Assembly: GCF_004102725.1 (NCBI RefSeq)
Contig: NZ_LHQS01000002.1
Location: 301,984 to 365,983 of the forward strand
From: Methanoculleus taiwanensis
GTDB taxonomy: Archaea > Halobacteriota > Methanomicrobia > Methanomicrobiales > Methanoculleaceae
Length of the DNA: 64,000 nt
Direction: 5' to 3'
Within the stretch, counting starts at the first letter, position 1. Each line of letters begins with the position of its first letter. The notes beneath the pieces were generated by a model. It was given only the letters and a program-made list of their open reading frames with translations. It was not told the origin of the DNA and did no database searches. Below, piece after piece: positions 52,596 to 61,368 of this stretch. The position numbers were made by a program, and so were the translations under genes.

Positions 52596-52787
52596 TCACT
52601 CTTTGCCACGTGCCTTGCGGCCGGCGGCCGTCCAGTCGACACGGCGCGGCACCCTGCCGAGCTTGTAGTTGTTCTGGCACTTGGTGCTGCAGAAATAGAA
52701 GATGGCTCCGTCCCTGCGGACGAACATCTTGCCGGTACCGGGCTCGAGCTGCTCACCGCAGAAACTGCACACGTATGTTTCTACCAT
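52596..52787 (-). CDS. rpl24e: 50S ribosomal protein L24e
   Basis: A 63-residue zinc-ribbon ribosomal protein. Cys pairs are in [15 protein letters not shown] and [11 protein letters not shown], typical of L24e. The start at 52787 is fixed by the [10 protein letters not shown]-type opening; the frame extends upstream but that part is antisense to nothing real. Third gene of the operon. Confidence 0.95.
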   Translation of the reverse strand: MVETYVCSFCGEQLEPGTGKMFVRRDGAIFYFCSTKCQNNYKLGRVPRRVDWTAAGRKARGKE

Positions 52788-52792
52788 TCTCT

Positions 52793-53002
52793 TCACCGTC
52801 TCGAGAGTTTCTTGGCCTCGCGCTCGGTTTCGAGCAGCGAGAGGATATCGCCTTCCCGGATCGGTCCGACCGTATTGCGGGTGATGATACGCCCTTTGTT
52901 CGGCCCGTCGAGAATGCGGCACTTTACCTGCTGTGCCTCACCGTGCATCCCGGTGATGCCGATGACCTCAATCACTTCTGCGGGCGTTCCGTCGTTTGCC
53001 AT
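52793..53002 (-). CDS. rps28e: 30S ribosomal protein S28e
   Basis: A 69-residue OB-fold protein with the archaeal S28e pattern: [24 protein letters not shown] and [27 protein letters not shown]. Second gene of the operon, 10 bp after rpl7ae. Confidence 0.96.
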   Translation of the reverse strand: MANDGTPAEVIEVIGITGMHGEAQQVKCRILDGPNKGRIITRNTVGPIREGDILSLLETEREAKKLSRR

Positions 53003-53012
53003 AGATACTACC

Positions 53013-53381
53013 TCACGCTCTCAGTGCGCTGACCTGCTTGGCAATCTCGTCGACGAGTTCCTTTGCCTTGCCGGGCTTTACAATTGCAGCAGCTGCGGAA
53101 CCGACGTCGAGGCCGCTTGCGGCGCCGATATCGTTCTGCTTGCTGATGAAGATGTACGTGATCTGCTTCTCGTCGCAGAGCGGGGGCAGGTGCATCACGA
53201 TCTCTTCAGGCTCAACATCTGCGCCGATGAGAACCAGCTGGGCGATGCTGCGCTCGACTGCCTTGGTCGCTTCGTTCGAACCCTTCTTGACCTTACCGGT
53301 GTCGCGTGCGATCTCAAGTGCCTCAAGCGCTTTATTCTGGATATCATCCGGAATCTCAAATTTAACGTATACCTTTGCCAT
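53013..53381 (-). CDS. rpl7ae: 50S ribosomal protein L7Ae
   Basis: A 122-residue kink-turn-binding protein, part of the large subunit and also of box C/D and H/ACA guide RNPs and archaeal RNase P. The signature blocks [38 protein letters not shown] are all present. Its leader can form a K-turn abutting the ribosome binding site GAGGTG (see 53392-53420), which suggests that the protein represses its own translation. Confidence 0.97.
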   Translation of the reverse strand: MAKVYVKFEIPDDIQNKALEALEIARDTGKVKKGSNEATKAVERSIAQLVLIGADVEPEEIVMHLPPLCDEKQITYIFISKQNDIGAASGLDVGSAAAAIVKPGKAKELVDEIAKQVSALRA

Positions 53382-53391
53382 AACTCACCTC

Positions 53392-53420
53392 ATTCAGGAG
53401 TAGCGTGTCTCCTTCATCAT
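53392..53420 (-). promoter_or_regulatory. Kink-turn in the rpl7ae leader (probable L7Ae autoregulatory site)
   Basis: Read on the minus strand: AT, bulge GAT, GA, stem AGGAG (53413-53409), loop ACACGCTA, stem CTCCT (53400-53396), GA, AT. The AGGAG/CTCCT helix is followed by tandem sheared G-A pairs (GA 53415-53414 against GA 53395-53394) and a three-base bulge (GAT 53418-53416), with two weak pairs outside. That is the standard K-turn layout. The ribosome binding site GAGGTG (53391-53386) begins with the next base, so bound L7Ae would cover it. Confidence 0.72.
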
Positions 53421-53459
53421 TCATCAGCTGATGATCGAATGTAGCTGTATTATTTTAAT
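53421..53459 (-). promoter_or_regulatory. Promoter and palindrome of the rpl7ae operon
   Basis: TTAAAATAATA (53449-53459, minus strand) is a plausible TATA box. About 20-25 bp downstream lies the perfect 14-bp palindrome TCATCAGCTGATGA (53421-53434), at or next to the expected transcription start. It could be an operator or a 5'-end hairpin. Confidence 0.5.
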
Positions 53460-53578
53460 GACCGGAGGGATAAAGGTTTGTTATCGGGGTGAATACCCCC
53501 GCCGGTCATCCGAAAGCCTGCCGTACCATGCCGGGTGGCCGCTCTCTTCCTGCCGGGCTCTTTCCGGCTGAAATACGT

Positions 53579-55588
53579 CTATTCAGGGGTTATCCGGTAG
53601 ATCTGTACGCCCCGTTCGTTGTAGATCTCAGAGAGCCCGTCCGTCGGAAGGGAAACTGCGTACTTCTCCCGTTCCGGATCGCCGACGTAGAGGAGCGTGG
53701 CGTCGTACTTCCGCATCAGTTCGACGGTGTGCGAGGGCTCTTCGTAGATTGCACGAACATCGTCTATTCGTCCGGAGACCGCCGGCCAGTCGTTCCGCCA
53801 CATATACTCGTGGAACGGCATGCCGATGATGGTGGGGATCCCCGTAAACGACGAAATACGCGAGTAGTAGGTGTAGTCGCCGCCCTCAGCCTCGACGATC
53901 CGGAGATCCCCGCTAAGGTTCCTGAGGTATGCCACCGCCGCTGCGTCGCCGGGGTGCGCACTCTCGAGGTATGCGAGCCCGTCGAGCGTATGGGTGCCGT
54001 AGCCGAAGTCGACGTTGATCGCGAACGGCGCGGCGAGAAGGAGCACCACCGCGAGCGCCGGAAGTGCCCGACCGAAGCGTTCCGGTATTCTCTCCATAAC
54101 CCCGGTTGTATCGAGCCACCTTGCCAGGATGGCGAAAGCGGCGGTGCCCATCAGGATCCATGCCGGCAGATAGAACTTGAAGATGGTATTCATCCGGTAG
54201 TAGGTCTCGCCCATGTTATCCTTCAGGTAGACAAGCTCGGTGATGAGGATGATGGCAAGGCCGAGAACGGCCAGTATCTCCGTCACAGAGAGTTGCCGCC
54301 GGGCGAGGAGGTAGGCGAGCGGAACTGCTGCAATGGCGGCGGCAACGTAGCCCGTTGCCAGGAACGGCACCGTGATCAGGAGGAGATACGGCCTCTTTGC
54401 GATATCGCGTGCGCAGTAGGCGAAGAAGATCGCGAGGAAGAACCCGTGAACAAGCAGAAACGACACCGGTTCTGAGGGTGCCGGCACGATCCCGATCCCT
54501 TCGACCCCGGCGCTCTGGAGCTGCAGGTAGTAGGGGAGGTACAGCGCAATCGAGAGCGGCGGCACGGCAAGAAGCAGCATCAGGGACTGTTTCGTCCCCG
54601 AGGTTTCTCTCCCCGAGCGCCACCAGATGAGAAGGCCGAATACGATGACGATTGGGGCATACACGAGTACGTCCCAGGTGTTGATCCCGGGCATCGACCC
54701 GAGGCTCAGCGCCGCAAGGGCGCAGACGACGATCCGCCCCCTCGTAGCGAGGGCTTCCCACTTCACGAGGGCGAAGATGAGGATCAGCAGCAGGAAGATC
54801 TGGTTGAAGATCCCGATGACGTGGGGGTGCACATCGCCCCAGAGCATCGAGAAGATCGGGTACTCGTTGATGGTATCGGGGATCGTCCGCGTGCTCTGCC
54901 AGAGCACGTCAAACCAGGTGCTGCCGATAAGGATCTGGTAGATCGCGGAGGGGTTCGGGATGAGGAGAACGAGGAGCAGGAGCCACCGGTAACGCTCCAT
55001 GATCAGGTGCCCGAGGGCGTAGAGGGATACGGCGGCAAGACCGAATACCGTCGGGAGGGCGAGGTTGAAGGTCACCGGTGAGGGGACGCCGGTGACGAGG
55101 CCGAACGCTCCGAAGATCCAGTACCCGAGGTAGTAGTACACGGCAAGCGTCCCCCCCGCATACCAGGGGTCGAGGGGCGGAACCACCGGTGTCTGCATAA
55201 TCGACGCGATGAAGGCGTGGTCCATGAACTTTTCGGCATACGAGATGGTCGGGTTGATATAGCGCACCTCGAGCATGAAGAGGAACGGTATCAGAAAGAC
55301 CAGATCCCACATGGCACCCGATGAGAGTCTCTCTCGTGTGTAAAACCCTGTGTACCCGCCGTAGACGATGAGGCCTGCGAACGGGATGAGGGCGAGCCAG
55401 ACGGGAAGGCCGGCGAGTCCCAGGTACCAGGATGCGATGGTGAAGATCAGGATCGAGGCCGGGTAGGCGACTGCCGGCGCAAGCCGCCCGAAGGTGCGGT
55501 CGAGAGCCGGCCAGGCTCCGAGCTGGAGTATCTTTATCGTGGCGAGCCAGGCCAGCACGAAGAGGATCTGCGCTTCACCTGCTGCCAA
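53579..55588 (-). CDS. DUF2298 / YYY-family membrane protein
   Basis: A 669-residue membrane protein with about 12-14 helices. The family name motif is visible in LDPWYAGGTLAVYYYLGYWIFG, with NPTISYAEKFMDHAFIASI before it and INEYPIFSMLWGDVHPHVIGIF after it, as in the archaeal and Chloroflexi YYY family, which is thought to be a GT-C-like glycosyltransferase. I prefer the TTG at 55588 as start because GGAGGAG stands six bases before it; the longer TTG start at 55606 overlaps the upstream gene by 32 bp. Confidence 0.85.
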   Translation of the reverse strand: MAAGEAQILFVLAWLATIKILQLGAWPALDRTFGRLAPAVAYPASILIFTIASWYLGLAGLPVWLALIPFAGLIVYGGYTGFYTRERLSSGAMWDLVFLIPFLFMLEVRYINPTISYAEKFMDHAFIASIMQTPVVPPLDPWYAGGTLAVYYYLGYWIFGAFGLVTGVPSPVTFNLALPTVFGLAAVSLYALGHLIMERYRWLLLLVLLIPNPSAIYQILIGSTWFDVLWQSTRTIPDTINEYPIFSMLWGDVHPHVIGIFNQIFLLLILIFALVKWEALATRGRIVVCALAALSLGSMPGINTWDVLVYAPIVIVFGLLIWWRSGRETSGTKQSLMLLLAVPPLSIALYLPYYLQLQSAGVEGIGIVPAPSEPVSFLLVHGFFLAIFFAYCARDIAKRPYLLLITVPFLATGYVAAAIAAVPLAYLLARRQLSVTEILAVLGLAIILITELVYLKDNMGETYYRMNTIFKFYLPAWILMGTAAFAILARWLDTTGVMERIPERFGRALPALAVVLLLAAPFAINVDFGYGTHTLDGLAYLESAHPGDAAAVAYLRNLSGDLRIVEAEGGDYTYYSRISSFTGIPTIIGMPFHEYMWRNDWPAVSGRIDDVRAIYEEPSHTVELMRKYDATLLYVGDPEREKYAVSLPTDGLSEIYNERGVQIYRITPE

Positions 55589-56549
55589 ACGACTCCTCCA
55601 TCTCAAGCTCTTTGTTGAACGCCTTCTTCATCAGGGCGACCGACCAGTCGCCGAAGTAGTAGATCGAGAGCACCCCGCCGACCAGAGTGACCATATTCTT
55701 GATCAGGTGGTCGACGACGGCTATCAGGGTCGCCGTGGCTGCGGCGGTCCCTGAAACCTCGAAGGTCAGGGCAAGCGCGAGTTCGTAGGTGCCGACGCCG
55801 CCCGGCGTGATCGGAACGGCTTTGACGAGGTTGCCGATGACGATCGCGAGCACAATTACCGCGAAGGGGATCGTCTCCTGGAACATCGCCACGACCGCGA
55901 CCGCGACGAGGACGTCGACGATCCAGATGAGAAGCGAGGTTCCGCTGAGCATGGCGAGCGCTCTCGGGTGGAGCGAGGCTTCGCGGACCTCCTCGAGCAC
56001 CCGGAGGAGTATCCCGATGTACTTGTTTTCAGAGTTGAATCGTCCCGAGTAGAGGAGGAAGGCGAAGAAGGCTCCTCCCGCCACGATAGGGAGGACGATG
56101 ACCGTTACGAACCAGTCCGGGACGTTGAGAACGAAGGGGAGCGCGAGAAGGCCGAGCACCGCTATCATCAGGACGTCGAAGATACGCTCGACGACGATCG
56201 AGGAGAATCCCTGCGAGTAGGTGGCGTCGTCCTCGTGCTTGAGGATGAGCATCCGGACAAAATCCCCGAGGCGGGCAGGGACGATCAGGTTTGCAGTCTG
56301 GGAGACAAAGATGCAGGCCGTCGAGAACCAGACGCCCTCCTCTATCGCGAGCCCCTGTAAGATGGCGCGGTAACGCACCCCCCGCAGAAACCACGCGAAC
56401 ACGCAGATGATGACCGCGGCGAAGAGGAAGGGGAGAACGATATGCTCAAGCGTGATGAGGAGGCTGTCCCAGACCCGGTAGAGCATGTAGGCGATGATCG
56501 CCACCGCTACCAGGGTGGGGAGGACGATCGCACTAACTCTTCTCAGCAT
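55575..56549 (-). CDS. UPF0104 / AglD-C-terminal-like membrane protein
   Basis: A 324-residue membrane protein of about eight helices from the lysylphosphatidylglycerol synthase transmembrane-region family (UPF0104). Typical parts are LRGVRYRAILQGLAIEEGVWFSTACIFVSQTANLIVPARLGDFVRM and VPITPGGVGTYELAL. In haloarchaea this domain is attached to the AglD glycosyltransferase; here it directly follows a free GT2 gene, with a 17-bp overlap, so the two probably do the same job in two chains. Confidence 0.87.
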   Translation of the reverse strand: MLRRVSAIVLPTLVAVAIIAYMLYRVWDSLLITLEHIVLPFLFAAVIICVFAWFLRGVRYRAILQGLAIEEGVWFSTACIFVSQTANLIVPARLGDFVRMLILKHEDDATYSQGFSSIVVERIFDVLMIAVLGLLALPFVLNVPDWFVTVIVLPIVAGGAFFAFLLYSGRFNSENKYIGILLRVLEEVREASLHPRALAMLSGTSLLIWIVDVLVAVAVVAMFQETIPFAVIVLAIVIGNLVKAVPITPGGVGTYELALALTFEVSGTAAATATLIAVVDHLIKNMVTLVGGVLSIYYFGDWSVALMKKAFNKELEMEESFGSR

Positions 56550-57252
56550 GCAGTTGCCACCAGAGGGAGAGGATCGCCGAACCCATCTCGACGACGTCTT
56601 TGCGCCTCACCGTTGTTCCCGCGCCCTGCCGCCACCTGACCGGGAACTCACGTATTCGGTATCCGTTCCGCTCTGCCCTGACCAGCACCTCGGTGTCCCA
56701 GAACCAGTGGTTCGACGATACGGCGGGGAGCAGGTTGAGGAGGCGCGCGCGGTCGAAGGCTTTGAACCCGCACTGGTGGTCGTGGAGGCTGCTACGCAGG
56801 ATCGTCCTGACCAGCTGGTTGTATCCCCTGCTTGCTATCTCACGATCGCCGCTCCTGACGATATCGCTCGTCGGGAGCAGGCGCGAGCCGGTAGCGATAT
56901 CATATCCCTGGTGGATAGCGCCGATGAGTTCGGGGAGATGCTGCAGATCAGTGGCGAGGTCGACATCGTAGTAGCAGACGATCGAGCCCTGTGCCGCCGT
57001 GAATGCGCGGTTCAGAGCCCTTCCCCGGCCGAGCCTCTCGTCGCTGTGCAGGAGGCGGATGCGTGCATCTTCCCGGGCAAGGCCGGCCACGAACTCCGCA
57101 CTGCCGTCGGTGCTGCCGTCTTCAGCGACGAGCACCTCGAATCTCCCCGGAGCAATCGTTTCCAGGCACTTGACCGATCGCGGAACGGCAGTCGCAAGCG
57201 CGTCACGGTCGTTGTAGACCGGGAGAACGCAGCTGACCTCTATCTCACTCAT
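56533..57252 (-). CDS. GT2 glycosyltransferase (dolichyl-phosphate type)
   Basis: A 239-residue GT-A enzyme. VSCVLPVYNDRDALA opens the domain; VLVAEDGSTDGSAEF holds the nucleotide-binding acidic pair, YYDVDLATDLQHLPELI the metal-binding DxD-like motif, and HQCGFKAFDR the acceptor loop. It resembles Dpm1/AglD-type enzymes that load a sugar on a polyprenyl phosphate. The start at 57252 is seven codons after a GGCG-type site and overlaps the FAD gene stop by eight bases. Confidence 0.9.
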   Translation of the reverse strand: MSEIEVSCVLPVYNDRDALATAVPRSVKCLETIAPGRFEVLVAEDGSTDGSAEFVAGLAREDARIRLLHSDERLGRGRALNRAFTAAQGSIVCYYDVDLATDLQHLPELIGAIHQGYDIATGSRLLPTSDIVRSGDREIASRGYNQLVRTILRSSLHDHQCGFKAFDRARLLNLLPAVSSNHWFWDTEVLVRAERNGYRIREFPVRWRQGAGTTVRRKDVVEMGSAILSLWWQLHAEKS

Positions 57253-58480
57253 GCGCCGCCCTCGTGTGTATCCGACGTGCGACCTCTTCTGCTGCGACGA
57301 CCGACCCCTCCATGCTCCGTTCGGGGTAGTTCGGGAGGCTGAACATCCCCGCCATGAACAGGCCGTGCTGCTCGTAGTCCGGGATCTGTGACCGAAGGCC
57401 GGTTGTGTAGATCGGCCCTGCGTAGGGGTCGACGGCCATCCGGTGCCAGAGAACCTCGCGCTCCTGTACGCCAAAGCGCCTGCAGAAGTCGGTGAGCATC
57501 GTCTTTTCGAACGTCCCGGGGAGGCGCCCTGCAAAGTAGGAGGCAAGGTAGATGAGGCGGTCGCCGTTGTACCATTCGGGCGGGGCGAAGTTCGTATGCG
57601 AGACCACGGCGCCGTACGGGGCGCGGTCTTTCATGTTGAGCCAGTAGATGCCGTCCGTAACGTCCCGGGAAAGGGCGAGCGTCATGCATGCTGCCCCCTG
57701 GTACGGGATCGGATCTATCGCCATCCCGGAGATTCGTGCCGTCTCCTGCGGCGGTATCGTTGAGAGCACGATGTCATACGGCTCGCCGTCCACCAGCCAG
57801 CGCCCCCCGTCCCGCTCGATCGCCTGAATGGTTCTGCCGGTGGCGATTGAGCAGCCCTTTTGGATCAGATCCTCCCGGAGGCGGTCGATGAGGCACTGAA
57901 AACCGCCCCGCAGGTACCCAAGGCGTTCCCCTCCCGTGCCCCGGTTCGACCGGATCGCGATCCGGGAGATGAGCCAGGCCGCCGAGACCTCGTCGCTGCG
58001 CTCCCCGAACTTGCTGCGCAGGAGCGGCTCGAAGAACGATGTATAGACGCCGGAACCGAGGTTGTTGAGGATGAACTCTTTCGCGGTGACGGTGTCGAGC
58101 GATTCGAGATCGAAGCGTTTCGACCGGAGGGTAAGCACGGCAAGGCGTGCCTTGTCGGTGAGGGAGAGGTAGGGGTACTTGAGGATCTCGGTAGGGGTGG
58201 TCAGCGGGTAGGCGGTGCTTTCGGCATAGTATCCGGTGGTGCCCCGGAGCCACTCGAGCCGATCCGCAATCTTAAGCTCCTTTAAGAGGTTCAAAAGGCG
58301 GGAATCGCCGGCAAAGCAGTGGTGATAGTACTGCTCGATAGAGTAGCCGTCGATGGCATACGATGCGAGGCAGCCGCCGAGGATCGGTCTTCTCTCGACA
58401 AGGGTGACCTCCGCGTTGTCGGCAAGTTCCCGTGCAGCCGTAAGGCCGCATAATCCTCCGCCAATTATGCAAATCTTCAT
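57245..58480 (-). CDS. FAD-dependent oxidoreductase (amine oxidase/protoporphyrinogen oxidase-like)
   Basis: A 411-residue flavoprotein. MKICIIGGGLCGLTAARELA is the FAD-binding Rossmann loop, followed by the acidic residue in VTLVERRPILGGCLASY, and the C-terminal YEQHGLFMAGMFSLPNYPERSMEGSV is the second FAD contact. In sequence it resembles desaturase and UDP-galactopyranose mutase-like enzymes. In glycan loci such proteins may reduce or isomerise a lipid-linked sugar or polyprenol. First gene of the unit; the exact substrate is unknown. Confidence 0.8.
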   Translation of the reverse strand: MKICIIGGGLCGLTAARELADNAEVTLVERRPILGGCLASYAIDGYSIEQYYHHCFAGDSRLLNLLKELKIADRLEWLRGTTGYYAESTAYPLTTPTEILKYPYLSLTDKARLAVLTLRSKRFDLESLDTVTAKEFILNNLGSGVYTSFFEPLLRSKFGERSDEVSAAWLISRIAIRSNRGTGGERLGYLRGGFQCLIDRLREDLIQKGCSIATGRTIQAIERDGGRWLVDGEPYDIVLSTIPPQETARISGMAIDPIPYQGAACMTLALSRDVTDGIYWLNMKDRAPYGAVVSHTNFAPPEWYNGDRLIYLASYFAGRLPGTFEKTMLTDFCRRFGVQEREVLWHRMAVDPYAGPIYTTGLRSQIPDYEQHGLFMAGMFSLPNYPERSMEGSVVAAEEVARRIHTRAAHE

Positions 58481-58523
58481 TGTTCACCCGGTATGTAAAA
58501 ACTATGAGAAGGTTTTTGAGCTG

Positions 58524-58537
58524 AATAATATAAAACG
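58524..58537 (+). promoter_or_regulatory. TATA box of the CetZ gene
   Basis: AATAATATAAAACG lies in an AT-rich gap between divergent genes, about 60 bp before the ATG at 58594. Start of transcription near 58557 would leave a leader of about 35 nt. Confidence 0.5.
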
Positions 58538-58593
58538 TCTTTATACATAAACGTCAATATTACCTGTTAGCCGAAGAGAGGGTGTGTAACCAG

Positions 58594-59763
58594 ATGAGGG
58601 TCTTTTTCATAGGATTTGGTCAGGCCGGCGGCAAAATTGTCGATATGTTCATAGAACAGGACAAAAAAATGCCGACCCAAAGCTTCCGGGGAATCGCCGT
58701 GAATACGGCGCGGACTGACCTGATGGGCATCAAGAACATAGAACTGAAGGATCGATTGCTGATCGGGCAGACCGTGGTGAAAGGACACGGTGTCGGCACC
58801 GACAACGTCACCGGTGCCAGAGTGACGGCCGACGAGATCGACAGCATCATAAACGCCATCGATTCCCGGGGGACGCACGATATCGATGCCTTCGTCATCG
58901 TCTCCGGCCTCGGCGGCGGTACGGGATCAGGCGGTACCCCGGTGCTCGCCCGCCACTTAAAGCGGATTTATCGGGAGCCGGTCTATGCTATCGGCATTCT
59001 GCCGGCGCCCGAAGAGGGTCGCCTGTACTCCTATAACGCCGCCAGAAGTCTCAGCACCCTCGTTAACGAGGCGGATAATACGTTCCTCTTCGATAACAGC
59101 GCCTGGAAGAACGAGGGTGAGAGTGTCAAGGATGCCTACAACCGTCTGAACGACGAGATTGTCCGCCGTTTCGGCGTCCTCTTCCGTGCCGGAGAGGTCG
59201 GTGCAGGTGGCGTCGGTGAGATGGTCGTCGATTCGAGCGAGATCATCAACACGCTGCGCGGCGGCGGCATCAGCAGTGTCGGCTATGCGATCAGCGAGCG
59301 GATAAACCCCCGCACCAAGCAGAAGCAGGGCTTCCTCGGCAGCTTTATGAAGAAGAAGGAGAAGGCTGAGGACGTGTTGCTGACGGGCGAGGATAAGTCG
59401 GCAAAGATCATCGCGCTCGTCCGGCGTGCCATGCTGGGTCGGCTCACCCTGCCGTGCGACTACTCGTCGGCGGAGCGTGCTCTTGTTCTCCTGGCAGGGC
59501 CGCCGCAGGAGATGGACCGGAAGGGCGTCGAGAAGTCCAAGAGCTGGGTCGAGGAGAACATTGCCGGGGTTGAGGTGCGTGGCGGTGACTATCCGGTATC
59601 GAGCGATTATATCGCTGCTGTAGTCCTCCTCGCCACCATCGAAAACGCCCCGAGGATCACCGACCTCCTTGAGATCGCCAAAGCAACCAAAGAAGATGTG
59701 ATACGAGCGAAGGATAAACGCTCCTCAATGTTTGACGAAGGTATAGAACCATTATTCGAATGA
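58594..59763 (+). CDS. CetZ/FtsZ-family tubulin-like GTPase
   Basis: A 389-residue protein of the tubulin/FtsZ superfamily, closest in pattern to archaeal CetZ. The N-terminal nucleotide loop is FFIGFGQAGGKIVDMF (residues 4-19), the tubulin signature VSGLGGGTGSGGTPVLARHL (about 105-124) is intact, and the YAIGILPAPEEGRLYSYNAARSL and NNSAWKNEGES-like NSAWK segment correspond to further GTP contacts. CetZ proteins shape archaeal cells. I start at the ATG at 58594; a GTG four codons before would share its ribosome binding site. The next gene follows after 10 bp. Confidence 0.9.
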   Translation: MRVFFIGFGQAGGKIVDMFIEQDKKMPTQSFRGIAVNTARTDLMGIKNIELKDRLLIGQTVVKGHGVGTDNVTGARVTADEIDSIINAIDSRGTHDIDAFVIVSGLGGGTGSGGTPVLARHLKRIYREPVYAIGILPAPEEGRLYSYNAARSLSTLVNEADNTFLFDNSAWKNEGESVKDAYNRLNDEIVRRFGVLFRAGEVGAGGVGEMVVDSSEIINTLRGGGISSVGYAISERINPRTKQKQGFLGSFMKKKEKAEDVLLTGEDKSAKIIALVRRAMLGRLTLPCDYSSAERALVLLAGPPQEMDRKGVEKSKSWVEENIAGVEVRGGDYPVSSDYIAAVVLLATIENAPRITDLLEIAKATKEDVIRAKDKRSSMFDEGIEPLFE

Positions 59764-59773
59764 GGTGATGCAC

Positions 59774-60862
59774 GTGAGGTCAATACACAGAGCCATCATT
59801 CTCCTGCTGGCACTCGTCTGTGCCGTGCAGGCAGCATCGGCATTTACTATCACCACGGAGACTATCAACCCCGCAAGCGGCGCGCTCGAGCCGGGTCAGC
59901 AGGTCACGGCGCACTATAAGATCGCATACTCGATGACGACGGCGGATGGAAGCGATGAGTCTTTTGATTTCAGCACCGGACTGCAGAACCCCGTATGGAC
60001 GTTCACCATATACCGGGACGGTGTTGGTATCAACACGTTTACCAGAGGCGGTTTCTATCCCACAATCACCGAGTTCGAGCTCTCCTACGGGAGCGGTAAC
60101 ATCGAACTCGACGCCCAGCTGAGAGGATCGGCGCCTTCCTCCTCAACGGGGACGGTCGAGGTTGTAAAGATCGAGCATGTGGCAAACGGGCGGGTCGTCG
60201 ACGATCACGTCGTCACCCGTGAGGTTCTGAACCCCGCAGAGGTTGCAAGCCAGCTCGCGGCGCGGGAGAAGCAGCTCTCCGATCTGAAGGTAAATATCGA
60301 TCAGAAAGCTGCCGAAGGCGTCGATGTGACGGCGGCCACGGCAAAGTACAATACGGCGGCCGATGCCATAGAGCGCGCCAAGACGGCGAGCGCGACTCAG
60401 GCCGCAACGCTTCTTGCCACCGCCAAGACCAATATGGACAGTGCCGCGAACCTGCTTGAGAAGGCGTGGGCCGAGAAGGACGTCGGCGATGCGGCGGCGA
60501 CGATCCAGCAGGTGGACGACCTCATCACCTATTTCAAGGATAACCGCTCGATGGGCTCCGACGCGCGGGTCGTTGCCATCATCACCAAGCGGGAGAGCGC
60601 CGTGCAGTACTACACGACGGCATCGGACGAACTCACGAGGGGGAACTATGCTGCTGCCAAAACAAAGGCTGCTGACGCCGAGACGAAGGCAACGGAAGCC
60701 CTTAATGATGCTACTGCCCTTCGGACCGAGATCGGCGACGGCTTCTCCTTCAACTTCGGGAGCACCCTTCTCTACATCGGTGTGGGTGTCGTCCTGATTC
60801 TGCTTGTCGTGGGCGCTGTCGTCGTCTACCGCAGGCGCGGGAAATGGGACGAGCTCGGTTGA
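59774..60862 (+). CDS. Membrane-anchored coiled-coil surface protein, cotranscribed with CetZ
   Basis: A 362-residue protein with a signal peptide (AIILLLALVCAVQAASA), an extracellular beta domain (about 28-145), a helical, Ala-rich coiled-coil region (about 160-320: QLAAREKQLSDLKVNIDQKAAEG, TLLATAKTNMDSAANLLEKAW, NYAAAKTKAADAETKATEAL), and one C-terminal transmembrane helix (LLYIGVGVVLILLVVGAVVVY) with a short basic tail inside the cell (RRRGKWDEL). GAGGTG six bases before favours the GTG at 59774. No family recognised. The tail and operon position suggest a membrane link for CetZ. Confidence 0.75.
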   Translation: MRSIHRAIILLLALVCAVQAASAFTITTETINPASGALEPGQQVTAHYKIAYSMTTADGSDESFDFSTGLQNPVWTFTIYRDGVGINTFTRGGFYPTITEFELSYGSGNIELDAQLRGSAPSSSTGTVEVVKIEHVANGRVVDDHVVTREVLNPAEVASQLAAREKQLSDLKVNIDQKAAEGVDVTAATAKYNTAADAIERAKTASATQAATLLATAKTNMDSAANLLEKAWAEKDVGDAAATIQQVDDLITYFKDNRSMGSDARVVAIITKRESAVQYYTTASDELTRGNYAAAKTKAADAETKATEALNDATALRTEIGDGFSFNFGSTLLYIGVGVVLILLVVGAVVVYRRRGKWDELG

Positions 60863-61368
60863 GCGGTTACCCCTCTGTTTCACTCTCTTTTTTCATCCTT
60901 CTGCGATCCTTCATCCGGAGACGGCAGCGGATACTTTCCGGCAGGTTATCTGCTGCAGCACGGGATCAGGCCTACCACCGGGCTTCGGGGGAGAGATGAT
61001 CCTCCTGCATCATAGGATCTCCACGGATCTCATCCCTGGCCGTTTTTCCTGGAAATGCCCATCCGATTCCCGGTATACTTTCCTGCGAGGGGTGCCGGCA
61101 CGCCGGTGAGAAGGTATCCCGGAAGCTACGGGCAGGATTGCAGGAGCGGTCACTTTCCGGCTATCGCACAGGGGAGCTCCGGGACGACCCCTGTTGTGCG
61201 GCGCAAGTTTGGAACCGCCCGGGTTCACATGCGCTATCAGAGGCGAAGGATCTGGACGATGCCTCTCGACACCCTGTGCAATATCTTCGGCAGTCTCCGT
61301 GCTCGGTGACTCTGCGAACTCCCTCACGCCCTGCCGATGGCCGGAAAAAATGGTGCTGTTTGAATATT
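60863..61368. other. Convergent intergenic region with no gene seen
   Basis: About 500 bp between convergent genes. T-runs at 60888-60893 (plus) and at 61344-61349 (minus strand) are the likely terminators of the two neighbours. No coding potential recognised. Confidence 0.45.

Noticed and set aside
52050-53444. A 464-codon plus-strand frame
   Set aside because: Runs antisense through ndk and three ribosomal protein genes.
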